64,000 nucleotides of DNA from Blasia pusilla (Eukaryota; Marchantiophyta; Marchantiopsida; Blasiales): assembly GCA_050084515.1 (NCBI GenBank), contig CM114271.1, positions 29,016,001 through 29,080,000 of the forward strand. Reading direction: 5' to 3'. The notes under the pieces were generated by a model. That model saw only the letters and a program-made list of their open reading frames with translations, did not search any database and was not told the origin of the DNA. Both the position numbers and the translations under genes were made by a program. Each line of letters begins with the position of its first letter. Position 1 is the stretch's first letter. Below, in pieces: positions 36,501 to 46,994 of this stretch.

Positions 36501-38159
36501 ACGGCTGCTATTTCCTATTGGCTATTCACTGTTAGGACGGCTGGTAATTTGATACCTTGTTATGAGGACGGAGGCTATTCAGGAAAAATTCGGTATCTAG
36601 ATTCCAACCAATCTTTTTAGAACGGCGGCTATTTTCAGCTAAATTAGCATCTAAATTTGAACCCTTTGTGGACGGCGGCTAATGACAGATTATATTTCGA
36701 TTGCGCTATTCACAGTTATGCAGCGGCTAACAATGGCTAACAACAATTGAGGAACTTGTTTTCCAGGTATGACATGTGGATTAACAAATTGGAAAGGCAT
36801 CATATTCAACGAATAGCTGATGCAACCTCGTACATACGAGAGATAGGACAAGAGAAGTTTGCGAGGTGTGCATTCTCTTTGCCATGCTATGGCAAAGTGA
36901 GTTCAAATCTTGTAGAGGTCATAAATTCCGCCATCAAACCTATCAGGGAGGGACCTCCACTTGTCATTGCTCGTGAGTTGTGGAATTACATGATGAAAAC
37001 TTACGCATCAAGAAAAGTAGAGGCATGTCACCCAGAGAAGTTCTCCAACAAACTGACTACTTATGCACTTATTCGTTATCGAGAGAACGAAGCCAACTGT
37101 CAAAGTTTTGATGTACTAGCCTCAGATGCAAAAAATGCACTTGTCACTTCCACAAGTAGTGCACACCAATTTCATGTCCGCTTACATCCTGAGTGCAGTT
37201 GTTCATGCCTAGAGTTCCAAGATACTTGTTGGCCATGTACGCATGTAATGGCTTGGGATGTCATTACTGGAATGGACTCACAGAAACTTGTTGATCCTAT
37301 CTGGACCAATGACTTCATAAGGAAGATCTACAAAAGCAGTATACCGATTGTGAAGAGTGATGAACTTATACCATCTTGGGATTGCCGACCTGCCCTTCCT
37401 GCAGTTCGGCGTGGTAGATATCGTTATGTGCGCATTCCAAGTGGAAAAGGTGGCGAGATGCGAAGAGGACAAGGAGGTGGTAAAGAGATTTCTTATCCTG
37501 TACATGAAGATTTTTTGAATGAAGATGATGTTGGGAGTGGCCATCATGAGTATATCCCACAACGAGGTCCGTTAGGTATTCGTAACGGGCGTAGGGCACC
37601 AACGACAAGGGTTGCTCGCACTTTTGAAAGACGTTGTGGCCATTGTCCACTTCAAGGGCATAATCGGAAAACGTGCCAAGTGCTGAAAGCGGACCAACTT
37701 GTAGGGAGATCTATATCTGATGTCCCAACACGAAGACGTCCCGATGCAAGTCGGTTTCTAGGAGAGTATGGAAATCAGAGTAGGCTTTACTCAGGAGTGG
37801 AAAGTTTATATTCCCAAGAGACTAGAGCAGATACTACTGAAGAACTTAATGTAGAGGGTATTGTTGTATCAGGGGGAAATTTGGTGCAGTCTACCATGGA
37901 GAATGTTTCCACTCCCATGGATCTTGGTAATAGCCCCTCTAATCGCATACCAAATAGTCTAGTATTTCCGAGTGTTTCTCTTGTTTATGGGAAGTCTGAA
38001 TCTGATGAAGAGTCTGATGATTGTGAGGAGCAAAATACTGGCATATCCTTGGTAGAACTTGCTACTGATTCCCAGTGGAACCCAGAGGAAGAAGCATTTT
38101 ATATTAGTTTGGCAGAGGAAGTTGTGAAAGAATGTCAGATTTCAGAAAGAAATTTATAA
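33527..38159 (+). CDS. MULE transposase (3 exons, 1063 residues)
   Basis: Exons 33527-33770, 34765-36319, 36767-38159, both introns GT-AG and phase-compatible, 3192 bases with no internal stop. Exon 1 encodes an acidic N-terminus (MDGVKLPKHPDLSYTDDDF). Exon 2 starts the DNA-binding region (FHSFDEFEFSLDCWCSLNYR, CRFGAKIRGKG) typical of MuDR-type proteins, and then the MULE domain: VVGLDACHTKNRKYPMQIF (first catalytic Asp) and NNEEWEWFCAHLKKAIP. The usual SDR second-Asp motif reads SNR here (Asn codon AAT 36162-36164). The exon 2/3 junction gives WEKYDMWINKLERHH. Exon 3 has a SWIM zinc finger (CSCSCLEF ... CWPCTHVMAW, about 37194-37255) and a zinc knuckle CGHCPLQGHNRKTC (about 37635-37677). It would cut and join the element's ends; activity is doubtful given Asp to Asn. 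Confidence 0.88.
33771..34764 (-). repeat. Transposase intron 1: GCGGCTA-core repeats in inverted orientation
   Basis: About a thousand bases of degenerate units of roughly 50 bp, each with AATAGCCGCCG (reverse complement of CGGCGGCTATT), often followed by TTGTAGTTGTTTTG and preceded by GAGCCTACTCAGA. More than ten copies, for example at 33805, 33870, 34183, 34305, 34373, 34588 and 34636. All lie after the donor site GAAG/GTAAGA at 33771. Confidence 0.85.
36320..36766 (+). repeat. Transposase intron 2 with GCGGCTA-core repeats (forward)
   Basis: 447-bp GT-AG intron. Holds GGACGGCGGCTATTCACAG at about 36433-36451 and several variants (GGACGGCTGCTATT, GAACGGCGGCTATT, GGACGGCGGCTAATGACAG). Orientation is opposite to that in intron 1. 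Confidence 0.85.
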
Positions 38160-38445
38160 ACTCAAATGGAATTGTCATATGTAGCCCATTTGTTTCTTGG
38201 TATGCAAAATTATGATATTTGTTCATGTTGGAATGCAAAGTATGTTCTCAATGACGTATTAATGTTCATAAACCAAATGGACCAAACCATTCCCGGTTCA
38301 AGAACAAACAGGCTTGGAGTGACGCCTATTCTCCATGACTGCTAATCACAGGCCGAGAGCTAAATCACCAAACGCCTTTCCTCGCTCTTTCTGAGGCTTT
38401 TTTTTGTTTAACTCCCTTCCCTCCCTCTCCTCACTTCTCCGATCA
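38160..38445 (+). other. Transposase 3' flank
   Basis: Non-repetitive AT-rich sequence after the TAA, probably the 3' untranslated region; no clear polyadenylation signal chosen. Confidence 0.4.
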
Positions 38446-39228
38446 AGCCCGGCGGCTATTCTCTGGACGGCTGCTATTTACAGGCCCGGCGGCTATTCTC
38501 GGGATGGCTGCTATTGACAGGCCCGGCGGCTATTGTCGGCACGGCTGCTATTCATAGGCCCGGCGGCTATTCTCGGGACGGCGGCTATTCACAGGCCCGA
38601 CGGCTATTTTCTAGGTAATTTGCTATTCACAGCAGCGGCTATTCTGGAATATTTGCTAATCACGATCCCGGCTAATCACAAATGGCGGCTATTTTCTGGA
38701 CGGCGGCTAATCACAGGCCGGCGGCTATTTTCAGGATGGCTGCTAATCACAGTCCGGCGACTATTCTCTGGACGACGGCTAATCACAGGCCGACGGCTAT
38801 TCTCTAGACTGCTGCTAATCACAGTCCGGCTATTCTCTGGACGGCGACTAATCACAGGCCGACGGCTATTTTCAGGACAGCTGCTAATCACAGTCCGGCG
38901 GCTATTCTCTAGACGGCGGCTAATCACAAATGGCGGCTAATCACAGGCCGGCGGCTATTTTCAGGACAGCTGCTTATCACAGTCCGGCGGCTATTCTCTG
39001 GACGGAGGCTAATCACAGGCCGGCGGCTATTCTCTAGACGGCTACTAATCACAGTCCGGCTATTCTCTGGACGGCGGCTAATCACAGGCCGGCGGCTAAT
39101 CACAGGCCGGCGGCTATTCTCTGGTCGGCGGTTAATCACAAATGGTGGCTATTTTCTGGACGGCTGCTAATCACAGTCCGGCGGCTAATCACAGGCCGGC
39201 GGCTATTCTCAGGACAGCGGCTAATCAC
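38446..39228 (+). repeat. Dense GCGGCTA-core tandem field
   Basis: Several dozen units of about 17-20 bp alternating GGCGGCTATTCTCTGGAC and GGCGGCTAATCACAGGCC. Long open frames on both strands here are repeat artefacts. Confidence 0.95.
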
Positions 39229-39608
39229 ACCCTCCCTCTCCTTCCATTTTATTTTCTTCTACACCCTCCCTCTCCTCCCTTCATGTTTCCTCCATTCCCT
39301 GCTTAATTTTTCCCTTCCCTTCCTTAATTTTCCTCCCTCTTCTTCATTTTTTTTCCTCTCCTCCCTTCATTTCTCCTCCATTCCTAGTTTTTCCTCCCTC
39401 TTCTTCAACTTTTTTCCTCTCCTCTATTCCTTCACTAATCTTAACCCCTTCAAATTTTTTCCTCTCCTCCCTTCATGTTTCCTCCATTCCCTACTTTATT
39501 TTTCCCTTCCCTTCCTTATTTTTCCTCCCTTCATGTTTTCTCCATTCCCTCCTTTATTTTTCCTCCCTCTTCTTCATTTTTTTTCCTCTCCTCCCTTCCT
39601 CTCAAAAT
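39229..39608 (+). repeat. Pyrimidine-rich repeats (CCTCCCTCTTC type)
   Basis: Low-complexity CT-rich tract made of recurring blocks such as TTTTCCTCCCTCTTCTTC and CTCCTCCCTTCAT. No coding sequence. Confidence 0.85.
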
Positions 39609-40295
39609 TTAGCCGCTGGTACAGAAGTGCGGCTAAGGGAGTCAGGCCGGCTTGCGGCTACGATGCGCAGAAGGGAGTCAAGCCCGCCTGCGGCTATTCT
39701 CTGGACAGAAGGGAGTCAAGCCGGCCTGCGGCTACGGTGCGGAGAAGGCAGTCAAGCCGGCATGTGGCTATAGTGCGTACTAGGGGACGGGCTGGCGTCT
39801 AGGTATGTAAATCGATCTTGGATATTGAATAGAAACCTAGAATGCATGCGCGCGAGTGGGGGACGGGCAGGCACGGCCAGGACGTGAGGCCAATTTTCAG
39901 ATTCAGATTTGAGATTTCAAATTTTAGGTCAATTTTCAGCTTTCACATTTCAGATTTGAGAGTGATGAAGGTCAAATGTGCTCTTGGGCCGCTTGCGATT
40001 GTAGAGCGCAAGCGGCTACTGTGCGGATTGGGGACGAGCTTTTCGGAAGATTGCGAATGTAGAGGGACGGCTGTCCTCTTGGGCGGATTGCGATTGTGGA
40101 GCTTTGGCGGCTAATGTGTGGATTTTGGACACTAGGGTCTCAAGTGCAGCCCGCGACAGGTTTGAGGTCAAATTGATGCCATTTGAAGTGAAATGCCGGG
40201 CTTGGGGTTTCAAGTTTTTGATTTTAGGTCAATTTGAAGCAATATGCTGTTGCAGATTTGGACGCAGGCGGGTAGATGCCTTTTTAGTAATTTCA
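39609..40295 (+). repeat. Sparse GCGGCTA-core repeats
   Basis: Units such as GCCTGCGGCTACGATGCG, with AGAAGGGAGTCAAGCC between (39640-39775), then scattered AGCGGCTA and GGCGGCTAATGTG to about 40115. AGATTTGAGATTTCA-like blocks recur near 39900-39960. Confidence 0.7.
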
Positions 40296-40645
40296 AGATG
40301 GTAGAAATTAGCCGCAGCCGGCGGCTAATTTCAAGATAGTAGAAATAGATGCCTTGTTAGTAATTTCAATATGGCAGAAATTAGCCGCAGCCGGAGGCTA
40401 ATTTCAAGATGGTAGAAATCAGCCGCAGGCGGCGGTTAATTTCAAGATGGTAGAAATTAGCCTGAGTCGGCGGCTAATTTCAAGATGGAGGTATGAGCCA
40501 CAGCCGGCAGCTAATTTCAAGATGCTAGAAACTAGCCGCAGCCGGCGGCTAATTTCAAGACGGAGGTATGAGCCGCTGCCGGCGGCTATTTTCTAGATGG
40601 TAGAAATTAGCCGCAGTCGGCGGCTAATTTCTTGCAAAACTTCTT
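40296..40645 (+). repeat. 38-bp palindromic tandem repeat
   Basis: Eight or nine degenerate units with GGCGGCTAATTTCAAGATGG, then TAGAAATTAGCCGCAGCC. Each junction makes the near-palindrome TTAGCCGCAGCCGGCGGCTAA, so the core occurs in both orientations. One isolated unit also at about 42268-42316. Confidence 0.9.
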
Positions 40646-43221
40646 GGAGTTCGGGAGTTTTCATGCAGCCGGTGGTTAATTGATACAGCCGTTCATGGTG
40701 ACATTATCCTAGATGCGAGGCCTACGGGGACGTCAACTCTTCAATTTCGTGGCGATCAATGAGATCTCTTGCGAGTGGTTATGTGGCTCTTGGCTTATAT
40801 TTCGGAGATTGATTCGCAGGAAAAATGTCTCCAAATATTCCGGAGAGATTACTCAAAAGCGGTTCAGGCTGCCGCGCTTTCACGTTACTTTACTTTCCTT
40901 GCTGGTTCCTAACGTCACGCGGATGTACTCTTCTGCCGTGGAGAATGCTGCACTAACAGGTCTTTTCCGCTCACTACTATCTCTCAAGCAGAACGGTGAG
41001 GATGGGAAGGATAGGCAGTTGAGAGAAGGCAGGGCATCTTGTTTGTGTGGTACTTGCATCACTCACTACATATGATTTATAAGATTATTTTGAGATTCAG
41101 AGTAATTTGGAATGAAGCCAGTCAGATTGACCTCATGGCAACTCATGATAATCACCCTCCCAGAATAAGACCAAGGAATGAAGAAATTTTCTGCAGAGTT
41201 GAGATTTCTTAAAATCCATTCTCGTTAACTTTGGTGTGGACTCTGGAGCGTCACGCTTCCTGGAACAGCTTAAATACACCTCTGAACATTTGGTTAGAAT
41301 GCATTCAGAATCACGTCATGACCCTTTTCGTTGCCTCCATAGGCTCACACGGAAGGCACTCTGTTGTTCTCTGTTGTTATAATCATCAGCCAAAAAGAAG
41401 GGGAAGAAGAAGAAAGGGGGACCTGTAGAGACTGCTGTGAATAAGGAGATACGCTTTACGATTGGAGTTTTGCTACTTCAATGCTACATTGACCTCTGCA
41501 AAGGCTTCATTTGGGTAACTTCACTACCTTTGCTTGTATAGCCAATGCCACTTGTCTTGAGCCTCCATGAGATGCAATGTTTTCTTGGATTGCTCACAAT
41601 CACCAGAAGTTCTGGCCATCAAATTGTATATCTTCTGTGTTTGGGTGCAAAAATCTCAATTTACACTTAATTTCATTATCAGTGGTTTATGTAAATACAC
41701 AGATAGATTTTTTGCATGGTCCAAGCTCTTGTAATGATTTTTCATAAAACTTTTCAACCACTTCTTAGAAAGCAAGAACTTATTCTGTACTGATATTATG
41801 TGTATGCAGATGCTTGCAGCATTTATTGCTGATCACAAAATTGTGTATCGTGAAACAATTTTCAATTCTAAGCTAGAGGTATGAGGGCTTTGACAGTACT
41901 TCTTTGTATTTTATACTTTCTAAGAAATCCGGTAATTTTCTTTGTTATTTTTTCTAACTGGGCAGGTGGACAGTGTCTCCTTATGAATTGGGATGACTGC
42001 TTAGTCATGTCAGATGGGGACTCCAGAAGCCCCTGACATATCCTCTTGTGTGGGACTTGTATCTTTTTTCCCCTGCAAAGATTCACTCAAAGATTTGAGG
42101 TTTCCAAAACATCACTGACAGCTGATTCCTCAGCAATTGAAGTTGGACTATCGACCATAGGACCTGAACTTCCCTCCGGTAAAGCCTCAGGTACAGAGTC
42201 CTTGGGTAATTTGACTCGGGCAGATTTTGGTTTATCATCTGCTCTTCTGATCTCTGGTATCGGCTAATATCAAGATGGTAGAAATTAGCCGCAGCCGGCG
42301 GCTAATTTCAAGATGGAGGTATGAGGGCTTTGACAATACTTCTTTGTATTTTATACTTTATAAGAAATCCGGTACTTTCCTTTGTTACTGTTTCTAACTG
42401 GGCAGGCGGCTATTTTCTTATGGATCGATGCTCAATCATGTCAGATGGGGACTCCAGAAGTGCCTGACATATCCTCTTGTGTGGGACTTGTATCTTTTTT
42501 CCCCTGCAGAGATTCACTCAAAGATTTGAGGTTTCCAAAACATCACTGACAGCTGATTCCTCAACAATTGAAGCTGGATTATCGACCATAGGACCTAAAC
42601 TTCCCTCGGTAAAGCCTCGTCTGAGTCCTTGGGTAATTTGTTAGGCGAAGGGAGTCATCTCGCACTTCGATCTCTGGTATCCGAGGACGGTAAATCTGCT
42701 GAATGCAATTCAGAATTGTCTTTGGATGAAACTTCCTTTGCTACGTCTATGCAAATGGCATTTGTTCTTGTATCTCATTCTTCATGTTGACATCTGTCTT
42801 TTTGGCAGACGAATCCACGGATCTACATAAAGGATCGGACTTCCCACAGGTGCATACTCCTCTACTAGTGTCAGATGAAACTACATGCTTAATTCCACCG
42901 GCAGTAGAATATGATACTTCTGTTCCATGACCGACCATCTCTACAGCACTACATTCCAAAGGGCTACTTATATATACTTTTCTGTACCACTTCCAACCCC
43001 AGCTAACCCAGGTTCTCCTGAACGTGGGTTAGCTGTCGTCACATCTGGATCAAGACTTCCATGTGATTTATTCGCTCTCACAGAACTCCATTGGAAGTAC
43101 TTCACATTCTATGTTTGTATTCACCAAGGGCTATACCCTCCCATTGATAAGAGTTGTCACTGATGTGCTTAGTTGGGTTTGGTGCATTTACCATACTAAC
43201 ACGAAAATTAATTTCTTGCAG
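40646..43221 (+). other. MULE internal region with exon-like debris and a duplication
   Basis: No complete gene. Open pieces include 40713-41075 (120 residues, unknown) and a short piece MLAAFIADHKIVYRETIF (41811-41877) with an acceptor (TATGCAG) before and a donor (GTATGAGG) after it, as in a real exon. A direct duplication (41877-42250, 42317-42690) lies here. Could be captured host gene fragments or upstream exons of the second gene. Confidence 0.4.
41877..42690 (+). repeat. Direct duplication inside the MULE
   Basis: GAGGTATGAGGGCTTTGACA starts both copies (about 41876 and 42316). Both continue through TTATACTTTCTAAGAAATCC-like, CCTGACATATCCTCTTGTG and ATCACTGACAGCTGATTCC blocks. The copies are separated by one unit of the 38-bp palindromic repeat. 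Confidence 0.88.
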
Positions 43222-46200
43222 GGACGACATCTAAGTCAAGCTATGGAAGTAGGGTTCCTATTAAAAGATGTCGTTTATCGGACAGACTTTGCTAGGTTGG
43301 AGGAAGATGTAGATAAGGACATGGCTGTTACCATGGGAGTCGTTGGAGTGTGGGAGGTGGATTGGACCGTCTGTGATAAGGATATGGTCATAAACTTCTT
43401 GAGCACGTTCAACCCCGACACTTCAGAGGGGATGCTTCGACGAATCTACGGGCATACAATGTCACAGTATGCGTTATGTATCTCCACAACTCATAGCAAA
43501 TGCTTTCCAATTCAAACACCTTGGCTCATTCTTATCTATGGAGCGCCAACACACTGATCAAGAGGAGCCAAGAATTTATTCCAAGTACCTCACCAAGCTC
43601 GACAAGAATAGCCACGGATACAAGCTAGGGTGTGTTGTGCCAGAGAACTTTCGGGCAATCCTATTACAACTGAATCGTTGCTTTCATATGAAAGCAAACC
43701 CCGAGTGTGTCCCTGCAAGCATGTTATCAATGGCATGTCGGGCTTGGGAAGGGATTCCGGTGGATTGGGCAAGCTATGTCTACAGGAAACTCATGCTTGA
43801 TATCAGGAAAGTCCTCCGACCAAGAGCCAAGAGAGAGAAAGTGAGAGAAAGCGGAGTTGGAGTTATTTTGACCATTCTCTTCAACCATGGCGATGATCTG
43901 ACCTCACATGAGGTGACTGTAGCAGAGGCTGCCCTAGTATCGGATCCGAAATTGAAAGGGAAGGCAAAGCTGAGTGGGACTCCACCGACCGAGCCCAAGA
44001 ATCCTCGGAAGAGGAAAATTGCAGGAAAGGAGGAGAGTGAGCCCAAAGACAAATCATAGCGATTGCGCATAAAACTGAAGCTACCTACCAAAGACACTAC
44101 TACAGGGAAGGCACAAACTTCAGATGATAGCGATGATTTCATTGCTCAAAAGAAAATACCGAGAAATAAGAGTTCCTCACATGGAGCCGGGAAGGAGCTT
44201 CCACAATCGCAGGTGAAGAATCCGAAGTCTCGGCCAAAAACCCAAGGAAAGAAGAAAGTGAGGGTTCTAACCATTTCTATTCATTTTGTTTTAGTTTCTT
44301 GGCTATATGCATGAACGGCGGCTATTCATAGCCCAGGGCACTTGCAAGCATTAACATGCGGCTAAATTGTAGACTAATAGCAGCCGGCGGCGGCTATTCA
44401 CAGCCTTTGCACAAGGATGCCAGAATGAACCGGCGTCTATTATAGCAGAAGCCCGCGGCTATTTTAATTCTCTGGATGGCGACTAAGAGCAGCCGCCGGT
44501 GACTATTAAGCGCGCCTTTGGACAAGGCTACCAGAAAGAGTCGGCGTCTATTCTAGCACATGGGGGCGACTATGCACTCTCTTTGGACAAAAAAAAATAG
44601 CAGGCGGAGGGGGGCTATTCACAACCATTGTACAAGGTCGGCGGCTATCCACAGCGTTTGGGCAAGGCTACTAGCTTACACAAGGCTGCCTACACTTTTT
44701 TTTGTTTTCTTTATATGTAAATATAACTTTTGGGGTTCATTGGTGTGTACTAGGGGACGTCTACACTTCCAGCAAAAGGAGACGTCATTCGGATTGGACT
44801 GAGGGCTAGCCCTCAGTCCAATCCGAATGACACTCACACCAACAGGCATGATTCACCTTCACCTGTACATGGAGTGAAGAATGGAGAAAGCAAAGGGAAT
44901 GAGCAACGGAAGGATGGTATCGATGGCTTGGATTGGCAAGAATTTGGGAACTTGCCTGAATGGAACACTCAGAAGGTAGGAGGTTGGGAAGTTCCCAATG
45001 TTTCTCAGTTCGGGCCTTCACAACACCGTAGAGAGTCTCTAGGCACAACAAGGAAAGACACGGCAGATGCACCTATGAAGAACACTACAGAGGGCCCTCA
45101 TGGGAATATGGCAAGCGGCACACCACGTGCTCACCCTACAACAACGACCAAGGCCCATCTTTTCGTGGAGCCTATGGTGATTACCCGAGGCTCTCAAACC
45201 ATGGACAAGTTTCTTGTGAACAGAATGAGTCAAACTGACCATATGTTCACAGTGGATCAACAATTGCAAATAGATAGTATCCCTGAGGTGCATATGGTTA
45301 ACCACTTATGCCAGACTGAGAGCGTGTACCATGTGAACAACTATGTGCAAACTGAGGACTCCACATGGTGGTTGAATCACATGCGGTCCAAAGCGCTAGC
45401 AATGGTTCCAACACGCGGTGCTCCACAACCCAAACCATCAAGTGAAGATGGTGTACTCCCTAATGCTAGGGGAGCTGAAGGTTTGGACGGAAAAGAAGAT
45501 GGGCTCAAATCACAGAAGGTATTATACCAATCTTCAATTTCCCATCTTCCTTAATATGGCCTCTATTCTCCAATCGTTGTTCACAAATTGCAGTAAGTTC
45601 TTATGGATTTTTGGCATCCTCAGTGGAGGAGTCAATGTATAGGTGAAGGTTTACTCTATACTTGTTGGATTGTCCCTAAACCCTATCCAAAAATCCTTAG
45701 TGATCACAACCGGCGCCTATTCACTGTGGGCGGCTATTCACACAGCCTTAGTATCACAACCGGCGGGTAAACATAGCCGGCGCCTATTCATAGTGGGCGG
45801 CTATGCACACCCAATGCCAATTCACATTTGGCGGCTAAGCACAAAGTGGGGCTAATCACACATGACGGCTTTTTTCCATTGTAGGTTATTTCATGTACAC
45901 ATTCCGTTTGTCTTTGGATGTAGGGACCAACGGAAGAAGTACGAGAGGAAGACCCGAGTGTGCCACAAGGAGGGTTTCTGATTGATGAGAGAATCATACA
46001 ATTGTGGATTAACTATTTGGGGATGCCCGCGGAAGATGTGGTGCATTTGGAGTGTTGGGAGGACAAAATTCATCTCACTGAACGAACCACAGCTAGAGTA
46101 GACAAGTATGTTGAAGTCCTGGAGCTAAGGCACGCAACTCTTCTCGCTGAAAGAGGAGATCTCATTACAAAGTTAGGAGTGACCGGCTATGACAACAAAG

Positions 46201-46394
46201 GTGGGTGGGAAGAAGCCTTGCCTAGAGTGACAACCTTGCAAGATTCGGCAGCAAGGAATTCACAGTTTATTCGTGATCTCTTGAGTAGGCTAGGTGTGTC
46301 ATCAGACGGCTTGGACGAGGCATCCTGTTTCTCCAGGGTTCTAGTGGCTATTTTTGACTTGCAGCGGTTGGATTCTTCAGGTCCAAGCATGTAA
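43222..46394 (+). CDS. Second MULE gene, function unknown (at least 4 exons)
   Basis: Model: 43222-about 43467, about 43469-44257, 44754-45518, 45924-46394; the last three are joined by GT-AG introns all in phase 0. The first piece (GRHLSQAMEVGFLLKDVVYR, VWEVDWTVCDKDMVINFL) needs a one-base shift near 43468 to continue as RYVSPQLIANAFQFKHLG, so this copy may be frameshifted. A TAG at 44057-44059 could be removed by an 87-base GT-AG intron (44037-44123) that keeps the frame. Middle part is Lys/Ser-rich and basic (KNPRKRKIAG, QGKKK). The C-terminus LIDERIIQLWINYLGM ... DLLSRLGVSSDGLDE looks helical. I do not recognise a family for certain; the N-terminal part resembles the plant-transposon-associated domain found beside plant transposons, a weak guess. 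Its introns carry the element's GCGGCTA repeats. Confidence 0.5.
44258..44753 (+). repeat. Intron of second MULE gene with GCGGCTA-core repeats
   Basis: Holds ACGGCGGCTATTCATAG, GGCGGCGGCTATTCACAG, GCCCGCGGCTATTTTA and GTCGGCGGCTATCCACAG, forward orientation. Confidence 0.75.
44784..44831. repeat. 48-bp perfect palindrome
   Basis: Two 24-base arms, GTCATTCGGATTGG... and its exact complement, meet at GCTAGC with no spacer. It lies within the open frame of exon 44754-45518, close to the acceptor (TACTAG/GGGACG). Confidence 0.97.
45519..45923 (+). repeat. Last intron of second MULE gene with repeats
   Basis: GT at 45519 and AG at 45922-45923. Contains ACCGGCGCCTATTCACTG, GGGCGGCTATTCACAC, GGGCGGCTATGCACAC and TTGGCGGCTAAGCACA, forward orientation (45711-45865). 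Confidence 0.75.
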
Positions 46395-46907
46395 TAAATC
46401 TTTGTAAAGTTCCTTTTTGTTTTATGGTGAAACGGTGATCACATCCATGTTGTATAATGTATGTGAAGCGCTGAAATTTGTGCACTTCCACCCCAAACCC
46501 TACAACCTGCGTCTAAAACGCTCACCAGCCTTGTTTTAGCCGCTAGAATGCCATGACACACTGGAGCTGCGGCTACAACCTGCGGCTAACTCCAAACCCT
46601 AAACCTACGGCTAAAACCTGCGGCTAAAACCTGCGGTTAAATTGGTCCATCCTCTCCCCCTTGGCTGAAACTTCATCAGCTCACTGCAATGCCATGACAC
46701 ACTGGAGCTACGGCTAAAACCTGCGGCTAAATCCAAAATTCCACCCTAAACTTGCGGCTAAATTGGTCCCTCCTCTCCCCCTTGGTTGAAACTTCAGAAC
46801 TTCTGCGGTTAAGTGCAAAGGTCTACTACTATGGAAATGGTGCTAGAACAATTACCGGACTTCCCGGTAGCTCATATCCCATGAACAGGGTGTTGTAGGT
46901 AAGAGCC
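46395..46907 (+). repeat. Right subterminal region with CTGCGGCTAAA repeats
   Basis: After about 150 bp of plain sequence, repeated ACCTGCGGCTAAA units (46560-46810) include a partial duplication of a block with ATGCCATGACACACTGGAGC. Same GCGGCTA core as the other fields. Confidence 0.8.
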
Positions 46908-46985
46908 CCACTCAAGCAAGAGATTTCGTAGGGGGGCCACTTAAGCAACATAAGTAGGGCAGGGGGCCACTTAAGCAAATACCTG
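46908..46985 (-). repeat. MULE terminal inverted repeat, right
   Basis: Reverse complement begins CAGGTATTTGCTTAAGTGG, identical to the left end for 19 bases, and matches the left arm to 33294 with one block difference and one mismatch. Confidence 0.93.
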
Positions 46986-46994
46986 TATTTTACT
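46986..46994. repeat. MULE target-site duplication, right (TATTTTACT)
   Basis: Exact copy of 33209-33217. Confidence 0.95.

Larger units (their letters stand above)
33218..46985 (+). mobile_element. 13.8-kb autonomous-type MULE (Mutator superfamily)
   Basis: 13,768 bp bounded by inverted termini (33218-33294 and 46908-46985) and a perfect 9-bp target duplication. It contains a three-exon transposase gene (33527-38159), GCGGCTA-core repeat fields, unassigned exon-like debris (40700-43200) and a second multi-exon gene (43222-46394). The exact target duplication suggests a fairly recent insertion. Its right end is 738 bp upstream of the cpHSP70 copy B start codon. Confidence 0.93.

Noticed and set aside
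38446-39228. Regular short repeats that resemble a CRISPR array, and long frames on both strands
   Set aside because: Spacing is irregular, units diverge, the context is a plant MULE and no cas-like genes exist. The frames merely reflect repeat periodicity.
43467-43496. A 30-base intron to repair the frame near 43468
   Set aside because: Too short for a plant intron and the phase does not match; a one-base frameshift is simpler.
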